Notes: generated by a model from the letters alone, not told the origin. 64,000 nucleotides of DNA from Streptomyces sp. NBC_00223 (GCF_036199905.1 NZ_CP108109.1:3395501-3459500); one strand, 5' to 3'. Shown: positions 9,449 through 18,705, numbered from the stretch's first letter. Program-made: numbers and translations.

Positions 9449-10503
9449 TGCCCGTGGAGTCCCTGGGCGCGCCCGGCCGCGCCGCCGCACCCGGCGCCGC
9501 CGACGGCAAGCACGGTCTGCTGGAGATCCGCGGCCTGAGCATCGAGGTCGCGGCCACCGGCACCCCCCTGGTCCGGGGCGTCGACCTGGCGGTCGCGCCG
9601 GGGGAGGTGCACGGGCTGGTCGGGGAGACGGGCGCGGGCAAGTCGCTGACCGCGTGGTCGGTGCTCGGACTGCTCCCCGACGGGCTCCGGCGCACCGCCG
9701 GATCGATCATGCTGGACGGCACCGACCTCGCCACGTGCGACGAGGACCATCTGCGCGCGATCCGCGGCCGCGACGTGGCGATGATCGTGCAGAATCCGCG
9801 CACAGCCCTGGTGCCCACCATGACGGTCGGCGACCAGCTGGCGCTGGTGCACCGGGCGCGCACGGGATCCTCGCGCAAGCAGAGCCGGGCCGCGGCAGTC
9901 GAGACCCTGGACTCGGTACGGCTTCCGGACGCGGCCCGGCGCTGCCACGACTACCCGCACCAGCTCAGCGGCGGCCAGGCCCAGCGAGTGGTCATCGCGA
10001 TGGCGCTGCTGGACCGGCCGCGCCTGCTGATCGCCGACGAGGCGACGACCGGGCTGGACGTCACCGTGCAGGCAGAAGTGCTCGACCTGCTGAGGGAGCA
10101 GGTCACCGAGGCCGGCGTCGCACTGCTGCTCATCACCCACGATCTCGGCGTGGTCGCCAACTACGCCGACACGACCACGGCGATGTTCGCGGGCGAGGTG
10201 GTCGAGACCGGCAGCACCCGCGCCCTGTTCGACGCCCCGGCGCACCCGTATCTGCGCGGGCTGCTCGCGGCCGCCGACCTGGAAGCGCACACCTCGCGCT
10301 CCCGCCGCGCCGTCAGCGGGGCACCGCCCGATCTGGCCGCGCGGCCGCCCGGGTGCCAGTTCGCCTTCCGCTGTCCCTGGCAGGCCGAGGCATGCCTTTC
10401 GGGGGTGCCGCTGACACCGGTCGGGCCGGGCCACACGGCGCGGTGCGCGCGCACGGCCGAGCTGGACCGGCTGGAGGCAGAACAGGATGAGAGGCAGACA
10501 TGA
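9448..10503 (+). CDS. ABC transporter ATPase, DppD type
   Basis: 351 residues. Walker A GETGAGKS, signature LSGGQAQR, Walker [13 protein letters not shown] and the C-terminal oligopeptide-transporter extension with Cys-containing [12 protein letters not shown] are present. ATG 9448 overlaps the binding-protein stop (TGATG). It is one of the two ATPases of the Dpp-like importer, and heterodimerises with the next product. Confidence 0.93.
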   Translation: MPVESLGAPGRAAAPGAADGKHGLLEIRGLSIEVAATGTPLVRGVDLAVAPGEVHGLVGETGAGKSLTAWSVLGLLPDGLRRTAGSIMLDGTDLATCDEDHLRAIRGRDVAMIVQNPRTALVPTMTVGDQLALVHRARTGSSRKQSRAAAVETLDSVRLPDAARRCHDYPHQLSGGQAQRVVIAMALLDRPRLLIADEATTGLDVTVQAEVLDLLREQVTEAGVALLLITHDLGVVANYADTTTAMFAGEVVETGSTRALFDAPAHPYLRGLLAAADLEAHTSRSRRAVSGAPPDLAARPPGCQFAFRCPWQAEACLSGVPLTPVGPGHTARCARTAELDRLEAEQDERQT

Positions 10504-11525
10504 GCGCGATCGATACGCGGACGGGCCCTGAGCGGACCGCGTTGCTGGAGACCCGCGAGCTGTCCAAGGTCTTCCACGCGCGGCGGCGCGGCGGCGGCTC
10601 GGTGGCCGTGCACCCGACGACACTGCGCCTTGAGCAGGGCCGCTGCCTCGGCATCGTCGGGGAGAGCGGCAGCGGAAAAACCACGCTGGCCCGGATGATC
10701 TGCGGCCTGACCGTCCCCACCTCCGGGCAGGTGGACTTCGCCGGGACACCGGTGCGGCCGCGCCACGCCGCGGCCACGCTGCGCGGTCGCGTACAGATGG
10801 TGTTCCAGGATCCGTACGACTCGCTCAACCCGCGGCTGCGCGTGCTGACGTCGATTCAGGAGCCCATGCTGCTGAGCGGCCGGTACACCGCCGACGCGGC
10901 CCGTGACCGCGCGGGGCAGCTGCTGCGGCGTGTGCAGCTGGACGAGTCGTTCGGACATCGCTTCCCCGGCCAGCTCAGCGGCGGGCAGCTCCAGCGGGTC
11001 AGCATCGCCCGCGCGCTGGCGAGCGGCCCGCAGCTGATCGTCCTCGACGAGCCGACCTCCGCGCTGGACTGGATGACCCGCGGCGAGATCATCGACCTGC
11101 TCAACGAGCTGCGACGTGACCTGGACGTGAGCTACCTGTTCATCTCCCACGACATCGGCGCCGTGGCCGCGGTCAGCGACGAGATCGCGGTGATGTACTT
11201 CGGCTCGGTGGTGGAGTCCGGGCCGGCCGAGCAAGTCCTGCGAGCACCCGCCCACCCCTACACCCGGACCCTGCTCTCGGCCGTTCTGCAGCCGCGGGTG
11301 GGCAGCCGCGTCCGCGCCGAGGCGCAACCGCCGCCGCACCCGCGCAGCGAGGCCGCGAGCGGCGGGTGCGCATTCGTCCCCCGCTGCCCCGACAGCGTCG
11401 CGGAGTGCGCCGACACACCCCAACGGCTGCTCCCGCACGACGACGCGCGGTCCGTCGCCTGCATGCGCGTCACCGACAAGCCGGAAGGCCCCGCCGACGA
11501 GCCGGAAGGTCCCGCCGATGAGTGA
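10500..11525 (+). CDS. ABC transporter ATPase, DppF type
   Basis: 341 residues with Walker A GESGSGKT, signature LSGGQLQR, Walker [13 protein letters not shown] and the Cys-containing C-terminal motif [14 protein letters not shown]. The start overlaps dppD by ATGA. Its 3' end contains a short repeat ([15 protein letters not shown]) and overlaps the next gene by 8 bases, so the oxidoreductase genes are part of the same transcript. Confidence 0.93.
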   Translation: MSAIDTRTGPERTALLETRELSKVFHARRRGGGSVAVHPTTLRLEQGRCLGIVGESGSGKTTLARMICGLTVPTSGQVDFAGTPVRPRHAAATLRGRVQMVFQDPYDSLNPRLRVLTSIQEPMLLSGRYTADAARDRAGQLLRRVQLDESFGHRFPGQLSGGQLQRVSIARALASGPQLIVLDEPTSALDWMTRGEIIDLLNELRRDLDVSYLFISHDIGAVAAVSDEIAVMYFGSVVESGPAEQVLRAPAHPYTRTLLSAVLQPRVGSRVRAEAQPPPHPRSEAASGGCAFVPRCPDSVAECADTPQRLLPHDDARSVACMRVTDKPEGPADEPEGPADE

Positions 11526-11961
11526 GCCCCGCCCGGTGCTCGAACCCGAGGCCCGCGCCGCGCTGCGGGCCGTGGTGTCGCGTCTGATCCCCGCCGACGA
11601 ACTCGGCCCGGGTGCGGTCGAGGCCGGCGCCGACGACTACATCGTCGCGGCGCTGCGGGGGGCGCTGGCATCCCGGGCCGACCGCTACCGCGCCGGGCTG
11701 GCCGCCATCGACGAGGAGTCGCTGCGCCGCACCGGCCACCGTTTCGCCGAGCTGGACCCGCCCCGCCAGGACGAACTGCTCCAGCGCTGGGGGCGGTCGC
11801 GGCCGCTCGCCGACTTCGTCGAGACGGTACGTGAGCACACCGTCGAGGGCTTCCTCGGCGACCCGGTGCACGGCGGCAACCGCGACCGGATCGGCTGGGA
11901 CCTCATCGGATACACGCCGCCCGGACGGCCGTTCACCGCCGCGCAGCAGGGGGCACAGTGA
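11518..11961 (+). CDS. Gluconate 2-dehydrogenase subunit 3-like protein
   Basis: 147 residues resembling the small subunit of membrane gluconate/GMC dehydrogenases (EARAALRAVVSRLIPADELGPGA near residue 10, the conserved FLGDPVHGGNRDRIGWDLIGY near 110). Family members usually carry a Tat signal peptide; none is visible here, which suggests a cytoplasmic complex. It overlaps dppF and the GMC gene on either side, so it is the obligate partner of the flavoprotein at 11958. No cytochrome subunit gene follows. Confidence 0.85.
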   Translation: MSEPRPVLEPEARAALRAVVSRLIPADELGPGAVEAGADDYIVAALRGALASRADRYRAGLAAIDEESLRRTGHRFAELDPPRQDELLQRWGRSRPLADFVETVREHTVEGFLGDPVHGGNRDRIGWDLIGYTPPGRPFTAAQQGAQ

Positions 11962-13703
11962 TCGTCCTTCCCCCTTGTGACGTGGTCGTCGTCGGCCTCG
12001 GCGCCGCCGGCGGACTGTCCGCGACGCTGCTCGCCGACGCGGGGCTGAGCGTGGTCGGGCTCGAAGCCGGACCCCGGCACGGCCCCGGCGAATTCGCCCC
12101 CGACGAGATCAGCCACGAGAGCCGCAACGTCCTCGGCGACGCCAAGGCCAACCACGAGATCCCGACCGTGCGGAGCTCGCCCGCCGAGCAGGCCGTACCG
12201 GCGACGGGCACACGCGGCCTGCTGATGATGAACGGCGTGGACGGGTCCAAGGTCCACTCCACCAATGTGAGCTGGCGGCTGTCGCCGTGGAACTTCGTCA
12301 GCCTGAGCGCGGTCCGCCGGCGGTACGGCGCCGGCGCGGTACCGCCCGGCTCCACCCTGGTCGACTGGCCGCTCGACTACACCGAGCTGGCCCCCTATTA
12401 CGACGAGGTCGAGGCCCGCTACGGAATCTCCGGCCAGGCCGGCAACATCGCCGGACGCCCGCAGCCCGGCGGCAACCCGTACGAGGGCCCGCGCAGCGGC
12501 CCCTACCCCCTGCCACCCCTTCGGCAGACCGGGTACTCGCGGATGATGGGCGAGGCGGCGCACGGACTGGGCTGGTCCCCGTTCCCCACTCCCGCGTCCA
12601 TCCGGTCCCAGCCGTACGCCGGGCGCGGCGCCTGCGTCTACTGCGGTTCGTGCACCTGGAACGGGTGCCGGTACGGCGCGAAGGCCCTGCCCACCCTGCA
12701 CGGCCTGGACGACGCCGAGCGCGGCGGCGCCCTGACCGTGCGTACCGGTGCGCGGGTCACCCGTGTCCTCACCGACGAGGACGAGGCCGTCCGCGGCGTG
12801 GAGTTCATCGAGAACGCCACCGCCTACCGGCAGCCGGCCCGCGCGGTCGTGCTCGCGACCTACACCTACGAGAACGTACGGCTGCTGCTCCTGTCGGCGT
12901 CGCCCGCCTTCCCGCGCGGGCTGGCCAACAACGCCGGCAACGTCGGCCGGCACTTCATGACCCACAGCTTCCCGATGACCCTCGGTGTCTTTCCCGGCCG
13001 CGACCTGAAGCGCTGGGGCGGCACCGCGGCGCAGTCGGCCGCGGTCACCGAGTTCGACGCGGACCATATCGATCACAGCGGTCTCGGCTTCATCGGCGGG
13101 TCCGTGCTGATGACACCGGCCGAGAACAAGGCGATCTTCAACGCCCTGTGGACCCCTCCGTCGGTACCGCGCTGGGGCAGCGCGTGGAAGCGCTGGCTGC
13201 ACGAGAACGCCCACTCGATCGGGTGGGTGTGGACGCTGCCCGATGTCCTGCCGTACGAGCAGAACGTCCTCGACCTGGATCCGGTCGCGCGCGACCGCGA
13301 CGGCGTGCCGCGGATCCGCAGCACCTACCGGTACTTCGACAACGAAGTGCGCCAGACCCGCTTCCTGCTCGACCGGGCGGCCGAATGGCTGACAGCCGCC
13401 GGCGCGGCCGAGACCTGGCACCTGCCGACCGGGCCCACACCGGTGAGCACGCACGCGTACGGCGGCACCCGGATGGGAGACGACCCGGGAACGTCAGTGG
13501 TCGACCGCTGGGGCGAGGCCCACGAGGTGCCCGGTCTGGTGGTGCTCGGCGCCTCCACCTTCCCCACCAGCGGCGGGGTCAATCCCACCGAGACGGTGGA
13601 GGCTCTTGCCGTGCGCTCGACCCGGCACCTGATCGGCCGGCTCAACCGGACCCGGCCGGAACGATGCCCGGCGCCCCCGGGCGAGGCGAGCCCGGCGTCA
13701 TGA
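11958..13703 (+). CDS. GMC-family FAD oxidoreductase (gluconate/alcohol dehydrogenase large subunit type)
   Basis: 581 residues. The N-terminal FAD Rossmann motif VVVVGLGAAGG, ribityl contact LEAG, C-terminal catalytic His in STHAYGGTRMG and Asn in SGGVNPTETVEAL are visible. A C-x2-C-x2-C-x4-C motif in ACVYCGSCTWNGCRYGAK (near residue 220) resembles cysteine motifs that hold an Fe-S cluster in some GMC dehydrogenases. GTG start overlaps the subunit-3 stop. It probably oxidises a hydroxyl of the imported compound or its deaminated product; the electron acceptor is unknown. Confidence 0.87.
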   Translation: MIVLPPCDVVVVGLGAAGGLSATLLADAGLSVVGLEAGPRHGPGEFAPDEISHESRNVLGDAKANHEIPTVRSSPAEQAVPATGTRGLLMMNGVDGSKVHSTNVSWRLSPWNFVSLSAVRRRYGAGAVPPGSTLVDWPLDYTELAPYYDEVEARYGISGQAGNIAGRPQPGGNPYEGPRSGPYPLPPLRQTGYSRMMGEAAHGLGWSPFPTPASIRSQPYAGRGACVYCGSCTWNGCRYGAKALPTLHGLDDAERGGALTVRTGARVTRVLTDEDEAVRGVEFIENATAYRQPARAVVLATYTYENVRLLLLSASPAFPRGLANNAGNVGRHFMTHSFPMTLGVFPGRDLKRWGGTAAQSAAVTEFDADHIDHSGLGFIGGSVLMTPAENKAIFNALWTPPSVPRWGSAWKRWLHENAHSIGWVWTLPDVLPYEQNVLDLDPVARDRDGVPRIRSTYRYFDNEVRQTRFLLDRAAEWLTAAGAAETWHLPTGPTPVSTHAYGGTRMGDDPGTSVVDRWGEAHEVPGLVVLGASTFPTSGGVNPTETVEALAVRSTRHLIGRLNRTRPERCPAPPGEASPAS

Positions 13704-13734
13704 CCCGGCATCACGCGTCATGACCCGGCATCAC
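13695..13734. repeat. Two tandem 20-bp repeats spanning the GMC stop codon
   Basis: The unit GCGTCATGACCCGGCATCAC occurs twice in tandem; the GMC stop is in the first copy and a third partial copy follows. It may reflect slippage; no function is assigned. Confidence 0.8.
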
Positions 13735-13755
13735 CCGTCACACCTGTCAGCAAGT

Positions 13756-13773
13756 TCCGGGGCAAGCCCCGGA
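13756..13773 (+). terminator. Short GC hairpin between GMC gene and pdxS
   Basis: TCCGGGGC and GCCCCGGA form an 8-bp stem with a minimal loop, 27 bases before the pdxS start. There is no U-tract, so it may be a weak terminator or a leader hairpin. Confidence 0.35.
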
Positions 13774-13799
13774 GCCCCGTGTCTTCAGTGAGGTCTTCC

Positions 13800-14715
13800 A
13801 TGCCCACCAACACCCCTGCCCCCGTCGACCGGTCCGCCGTCGGCACCGCGCGTGTGAAGCGCGGTATGGCCGAGCAGCTCAAGGGCGGGGTGATCATGGA
13901 CGTTGTCACCCCGGAGCAGGCGAAGATCGCCGAGGATGCCGGAGCCGTGGCCGTCATGGCCCTGGAGCGGGTGCCGGCCGACATCCGCAAGGACGGCGGG
14001 GTGGCCCGGATGTCCGACCCCGACATGATCGACGGCATCGTCGGCGCCGTGTCGATCCCGGTCATGGCCAAGTCGCGGATCGGCCACTTCGTCGAGGCCC
14101 AGGTCCTCCAGGCGCTCGGCGTGGACTACATCGACGAGTCCGAGGTCCTCACCCCGGCCGACGAGGTCAACCACTCCGACAAGTGGGCCTTCACCACCCC
14201 CTTCGTCTGCGGCGCCACCAACCTCGGCGAGGCCCTGCGCCGGATCGCCGAGGGCGCGGCGATGATCCGCTCCAAGGGCGAGGCCGGCACCGGCAACATC
14301 GTCGAGGCCGTCCGCCACCTGCGGCAGATCAAGAACGAGATCTCCCGCCTCAGGGGCCTGGACAACAACGAGCTCTACGCCGCCGCCAAGGAACTGCGCG
14401 CCCCCCTACGAACTGGTCAAGGAGGTCTCCGTCCTCGGCAGGCTGCCCGTGGTGCTGTTCTCCGCCGGCGGCGTGGCGACCCCGGCCGACGCCGCGCTGA
14501 TGCGCCAGCTCGGCGCCGAGGGCGTCTTCGTCGGCTCGGGCATCTTCAAGTCCGGCGACCCCGCCAAACGCGCCGCCGCCATCGTCCGCGCCACCACCTT
14601 CTACGACGACCCCAAGGTCATCGCCGACGCCTCCCGCGACCTCGGCGAGGCCATGGTCGGCATCAACTGCGACACCCTCCCCGAATCCGAACGCTACGCC
14701 AACCGCGGCTGGTAA
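13800..14715 (+). pseudogene. pdxS: Pyridoxal 5'-phosphate synthase subunit PdxS, single-base frameshift
   Basis: PdxS makes PLP from ribose 5-phosphate, glyceraldehyde 3-phosphate and glutamine-derived ammonia. The catalytic lysines are visible in MAKSRIGH and [10 protein letters not shown]. The frame breaks after AAKELRA at about 14400-14406, where six C residues stand in place of the five needed to read PYELVKEV. The second frame then runs to NRGW at 14715. Deleting one C gives exactly 304 residues, the normal length. This is either a sequencing error in a homopolymer or a recent mutation. No pdxT (glutaminase subunit) follows, unlike the usual pdxST pair. Proximity to two PLP enzymes suggests local cofactor supply. 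Confidence 0.9.
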
Positions 14716-14746
14716 CCGGCCCCCACCGCCGGGGCCGGCTGCGGAT

Positions 14747-15460
14747 GAGGCTGCTGGTCGCCCGGTCCTGGGGCGCGCTGGTGGGGACGACGTCGAGGAC
14801 GCCCAGCCTGGTCGCGGCGGTAATCGGTGCCGTCTGCACGGAAGCGACGCCGGGGGTGTGGCGGATGGTGGCGGCGAGGGTGTCGAAGGCAGTCGCGTCG
14901 GCCGGCCCGTGCAGCGGAGCGACCAGGACCAGAGGACCGTTGGAGCCGGGGCCGAAGCCGTCGGCGAGCGTGTCGTACGCGGTGCGGGTGGTGGTGCCGG
15001 CCGGGTCGTTGCCGGCGTCGGCGGAGCCCAGCCGCAGCGACAGGGTCGGGACGGACAGTACGGCGACGACCAGCAGGGCCACGACGCTGAACGCGGCCTT
15101 GTGGCGGCCGACGCGGCCGGCCCAGCGTCCCCAGAAACCGCTGCCGGCGTGGGCGGCCCGCGGGCCGGTGGCGGCCGGCCGTCGGCGTTGACGGCGACTG
15201 ATCAGGCGGGTGCCGAAGACTCCGAGCATGGCCGGGAGCAGGGTGACCGTGGCGAGGAGGGTGAACAGGACGGTCGTGGCGGCGGCGATGCCGATGCCCT
15301 GTCAGGGAGGTGATCCGCAGGACGAGCATGCCCAGCAGGGCGATGATCACGGTGCCGCCGGCGAACAGGACGGCGCGTCCGGAGGTGTTCAGGACCCGCA
15401 CGGCGGCGTCCTGTGGTGGCAGTCCGTCCCGCAGGCCGTCGCGGTAGCGGGTGACCCGGG
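14747..15460 (-). pseudogene. Remnant of MMPL-family membrane exporter
   Basis: On the minus strand, a piece of the first MMPL membrane bundle can be read (VTRYRDGLRDGLPP, SGRAVLFAGGTVIIALLGMLVLRITSLTG, then ATVTLLPAMLGVFGTRLISRR). It is followed by the start of the periplasmic domain ([18 protein letters not shown]). The frame shifts near 15303 after SLTG, the N-terminal part is missing at the hydrolase stop, and the C-terminal part is missing by about 14747. It is a decayed, double-truncated gene with no plausible function. Confidence 0.8.
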
Positions 15461-15471
15461 GGCCGGTGTGG

Positions 15472-16443
15472 TCAGCCGACGGTGTTCGCCATGGCTTCGA
15501 TCTGCGCCTCGACGAGGTCGGGGCGGTCGACGGGGATGTCGTGGGAGCTGTGGGCGGCCGTGACGAGGTGCCGGTTAGGCGCTGCCTCGGCGAACTCGGC
15601 CTGGGCAGTGCGCCATGCCTTGGCGTCGGGCGCCGAGGTCGGGAACGGGGTCTCCTCGGAGACGATGACGGTGGCGGGGACGCCGGTCGGCCACGTCATG
15701 CGGTGGTAGGCGTGCTGGTCCTGCGTGTAGTTGGGGGCGACGGCCAGCAGTTGGCGGTCCGCCTTCGTGACGGGGTGGCCCTTCAGCGCGTCGACCTGGG
15801 CCTGCGTGGCCGCGGCCACGCGGGCGATCTCGGTGTCGGTGCTGAACTGCGGCAGTGCGGCGTCGACGAGGACGGCTCCGGCGAACTGGCCGGGGTGCCG
15901 GCTGGTGAGGTAGGTGGCGATCTCGCCGGCTTCGGAGTGGGCCACCAGGATCACGTCGCGGGTGGCTCCGAGCTCGGTGAGTCCGGTCTCCAGGTCCGAG
16001 ACGGCGTTCCGCACCTTCCACGGGCCGGGAACCGTGTCGCTGGCGCCCATTCCCTCTCGGTCGTAGGTGATGATCTCCGATCCGGTCTTCTTCGCCAGGA
16101 CCGGGACGATGTCCTTCCAGTAGGAGGAGTCGAGGCCGCCACCGGCGTCCAGGACGATCGCTGGCCGGTGACCGGGGGTGACGTGGAAGGCCAGTCGGTG
16201 TCCTTCGTTGGTGATCATGTGCAGCGTCGGGTCGGTGCCGGTGCCGGCGGCCGGGGCGGCGCCGGTCGTCGTCGTGGCCGGGGTGCTCACGGCGGTCGTC
16301 GTGGCCGGGGTGCTCGCGGCGGAGTGCGACGCGGTGGTGCCGGAGTGCCCGCAGCCGGCGAGGATCCCGGTGAGGGCCGCGACCACGCCCACTGCGATGG
16401 CCGTGCGCCGGCTTCTGGTCGAGCGCGGGATCTTTGCGGTCAT
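15472..16443 (-). CDS. Alpha/beta-hydrolase lipoprotein
   Basis: 323 residues. An Arg-rich n-region and lipobox GILAGC (Cys31) show an exported lipoprotein, followed by a Thr/Ala/Pro linker and an alpha/beta-hydrolase domain. The nucleophile is the Ser in VAHSEAGE (nucleophile elbow with Ala before His), and the late His is in AHSSHDIPVDRP. ATG 16443 is chosen because GGGAGA precedes it; the frame remains open upstream only through the unrelated LuxR remnant. Likely a surface esterase or hydrolase; the substrate is unknown. It sits between two broken genes. Confidence 0.82.
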   Translation of the reverse strand: MTAKIPRSTRSRRTAIAVGVVAALTGILAGCGHSGTTASHSAASTPATTTAVSTPATTTTGAAPAAGTGTDPTLHMITNEGHRLAFHVTPGHRPAIVLDAGGGLDSSYWKDIVPVLAKKTGSEIITYDREGMGASDTVPGPWKVRNAVSDLETGLTELGATRDVILVAHSEAGEIATYLTSRHPGQFAGAVLVDAALPQFSTDTEIARVAAATQAQVDALKGHPVTKADRQLLAVAPNYTQDQHAYHRMTWPTGVPATVIVSEETPFPTSAPDAKAWRTAQAEFAEAAPNRHLVTAAHSSHDIPVDRPDLVEAQIEAMANTVG

Positions 16444-16463
16444 GATGGTCTCCCGGGAGCTGT

Positions 16464-16707
16464 GGTCGCGGCGGGGGTGGCCCGGCACGAGGGTGACGAA
16501 CCGCTGCGGGCGCTGACCCCGCGCGAGCGGGAGGTGCTGTCGCTGATGGCCGAGGGCCGCTCCAACGCCGCAATCGCCGCCCGCATGTTCGTGACGGAGA
16601 AGGCTGTGAGCAAGCACAGCAACAGCATCTTCACCAAGCTCGGGCTGCAGCAGTCCGAGGAGGACAACCGCCGGGTCCTGGCCGTCCTGGCCTACCTCCA
16701 GGCGTGA
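16464..16707 (+). pseudogene. C-terminal LuxR/NarL HTH remnant
   Basis: Only the DNA-binding end of a two-component response regulator remains. LTPREREVLSLMAEGRSN, AVSKHSNSIFTKLGL and the terminal RVLAVLAYLQ match NarL-type output domains, but no receiver domain is encoded upstream: the region becomes the promoter of the divergent hydrolase. Truncated remnant, adjacent to the MMPL fragment on the other side of the hydrolase. Confidence 0.75.
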
Positions 16708-16721
16708 CCCGGCCCAGGACT

Positions 16722-16775
16722 CCGCCGAACGCCGCGGGCGGACCCTTCGAAGGGTCCGCCCGCGGCGTTCGGTGG
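16722..16775. terminator. Perfect long hairpin, bidirectional terminator
   Basis: A near-perfect inverted repeat of about 25 bp per arm, centred on TTCGAA, lies between the convergent LuxR remnant and the GH55-like gene. The strength and position fit a bidirectional terminator. Confidence 0.75.
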
Positions 16776-16789
16776 CGTGGTGGAAGGCG

Positions 16790-18634
16790 TCAGACGACGG
16801 CCTTGCCGTTGCTGTACGCCTTCATGTTGTACGTCCCGAAACCGTTCTGGACCGGGTCGCCGGCCTTGTTGATGGCGTGCAGGATGCCGCCGCCGCCCGG
16901 GCCGTTGAGGCACACGGTCATCAGGTCGGTGAAGACGACACCGGGCGTGTCGGGGACCTCGTAGGCGCGGTCGGTGTAGATGTCGGCTTCGAGGTTGAAG
17001 AAGCAGTAGCTGCCCAGACCCCAGGCATGGTGCTCCCTGACCTGGTCGGCGACCTTGTAGGCCGCGTAGCCCTTGGTGGAGCCGTGCACCCAGGCGCTCT
17101 GCCTGGGTACGTCGTACGGGTGCTCGTTCTGGAAGAAGTACGTGCGGCCGTCGTCGCCGTTCCACAGCACTTCGTACTTCTGGTAGTGCTCCACGAACAG
17201 CCCGTACGCGGTGACGTGGTCGCCGTTCACCAGGAAGCCGGTGTCGGCGGGGTTGACCGCCCAGCCGACCGTGTCGTCCAGTCCGTGGTCGGCGCGCCAC
17301 AGCCACAAGTGGTCGGCGAAGACGTCGTTGCTGTCGATCTGCACACTGACCCCGGCGCCGCCGGCGATGGCGCCGCCGATCCGGGCGAAGACGTCGAAGA
17401 GCGCGGTGGGGTCCGAGTCGTGGCGGCGCCGACTGGGCCCGTTCCCGACCCGCAGCAGCACCGGGGTGTGCGCCGAGGCCGCTTCGACGAGCACGCCGGC
17501 GACGGTGACGCCGCTGACGTCGGCGACCTCGATCAGCGTGTTGCCGTGTGTCGAGCGCAGCGTCGTGTAGCCCAGGCCCAGCACGACCGTGCCCGGCCGG
17601 GTGACCCGGATCGTGGAGGACAGGTTGTAGATGCCGGGTGTGAACAGCAGGTGCTGCCCGCGGTCAAGGGCGCGGTTGATCTCGGTGGCGGAGTCGCCGG
17701 GGCTGGCCACGAAGAAGCTGGACAGCCCGATGGTGCGCCCGGCGGCCCCTCCGCGCGCCCAGCTGGTGCCGGTGGAGTTCCGGCGCAGCGCGGGCACGAA
17801 GACCTGGTAGGAGCCGTGCCGGTCCACGGTCAGGAACGGCTTCTCGCGGACGACCGGGGTACGGTCGACGGTGGTGTAGGGCGGCGTCGGGAAGGACTGG
17901 GCGGGTGCGCCCTGGACGCCGACGAAGACCATGTTCCAGTTGGCGCCGGTCCAGCTGCCGAAGGTGCTGTTGCGGGACAGCCACTGCTGCTGCGAGCCGG
18001 ACTCGACATAGCCGTCCACGACGCTGTCGGACAGGAAGCCGCCGCTGGACCACTGGTTGCCGGGCGGGCTCGGCCACAGCGTGATGTTGCCCTTGATGTG
18101 GACCCGGCGCATCGGGCCGGCCTGGGCGACGGCCCAGCGGTTGAGGCCGTCCGGCGGCACGATGGTCAGGTTCTCCACGGCGCGCCAGAAGTTCTGCGTG
18201 CCGTTGCCCTCGAACCACTGGGCGTCGACGGTGACATGACCGTTGATCACCACGTCGCCGGGGGCGGCTCCGAGACCGAGTACGTGGGTGTAGAAACCGA
18301 CGTTGATGTCGATGTTGTAGGTACCCGGCCGGAACGCCAGGGCGAAGCGCTCGCTGCCGAACTGGTTGGACTCCTGCTTGGCGAACACGGCGTCGACCTT
18401 GGCCTGGACCGCGGCGTCGCCCATGGACGGGTCGAAGACCAGGACGTTCGGGCCGAGTTGCGCGGCTCCGTGGTGCGCGGCTCCGTGGCCGCAATCGTTT
18501 CCGTGCCCGTGCGACGACGAGGCCGACGCGGACGACGCGAGGGCCTGTCCGGCGGAGATGCCGCCGGCCAGCGGCACCGCGGCGGCGACGGCAGCGCCGC
18601 GCAGCAGGGTACGACGAGTGGGGATGACAGACAC
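16790..18634 (-). CDS. Tat-secreted GH55-like exo-beta-1,3-glucanase
   Basis: 614 residues. The N-terminus has a twin-arginine motif (TRRTLLRG) and an AxA-type cleavage region after QALA. The rest reads as a tandem beta-helix protein of the family often misnamed adenylyl cyclase or coagulation-factor-like in Streptomyces: FRPGTYNIDINVGFYTHVLG, QNFWRAVENLTI, GANWNMVF, SSTIRVTRPGTVVLGLG and FFQNEHPYD. Characterised members are GH55 laminarinases; Glu504 in QNEHPY is the candidate catalytic acid (inference from family). GTG start follows GGGAG. It probably degrades fungal or plant beta-1,3-glucan outside the cell. Confidence 0.65.
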   Translation of the reverse strand: MSVIPTRRTLLRGAAVAAAVPLAGGISAGQALASSASASSSHGHGNDCGHGAAHHGAAQLGPNVLVFDPSMGDAAVQAKVDAVFAKQESNQFGSERFALAFRPGTYNIDINVGFYTHVLGLGAAPGDVVINGHVTVDAQWFEGNGTQNFWRAVENLTIVPPDGLNRWAVAQAGPMRRVHIKGNITLWPSPPGNQWSSGGFLSDSVVDGYVESGSQQQWLSRNSTFGSWTGANWNMVFVGVQGAPAQSFPTPPYTTVDRTPVVREKPFLTVDRHGSYQVFVPALRRNSTGTSWARGGAAGRTIGLSSFFVASPGDSATEINRALDRGQHLLFTPGIYNLSSTIRVTRPGTVVLGLGYTTLRSTHGNTLIEVADVSGVTVAGVLVEAASAHTPVLLRVGNGPSRRRHDSDPTALFDVFARIGGAIAGGAGVSVQIDSNDVFADHLWLWRADHGLDDTVGWAVNPADTGFLVNGDHVTAYGLFVEHYQKYEVLWNGDDGRTYFFQNEHPYDVPRQSAWVHGSTKGYAAYKVADQVREHHAWGLGSYCFFNLEADIYTDRAYEVPDTPGVVFTDLMTVCLNGPGGGGILHAINKAGDPVQNGFGTYNMKAYSNGKAVV

Positions 18635-18687
18635 AGCTCTCCCTGGACGTGGTGGACGGGACGGCCGCGGCTGGTCCCTCAGCCGCA

Positions 18688-18699
18688 GAGAGCGCTCTC
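18688..18699 (-). promoter_or_regulatory. LacI-type operator palindrome GAGAGCGCTCTC
   Basis: A perfect 12-bp palindrome 54 bases upstream of the GH55-like start. Its form (GAGCGCTC core) is that of CebR-like LacI-family operators controlling Streptomyces polysaccharide utilisation genes, so sugar-inducible control is likely. Confidence 0.6.
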
Positions 18700-18705
18700 A
18701 GGCAC

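Noticed and set aside
13741..13799. Riboswitch upstream of pdxS
   Set aside because: Only one short hairpin is present in a 60-base leader; no known PLP-responsive RNA pattern is visible.
13779..15191. 470-codon frame running from pdxS into downstream DNA
   Set aside because: Only the first 200 codons are PdxS; beyond the extra C the frame is Arg-rich nonsense while PdxS continues in another frame.
15451..16707. 418-codon frame ending in a LuxR-like HTH
   Set aside because: All but the last 80 codons are antisense to the lipoprotein hydrolase and have no receiver domain; only the HTH piece is kept as a remnant.
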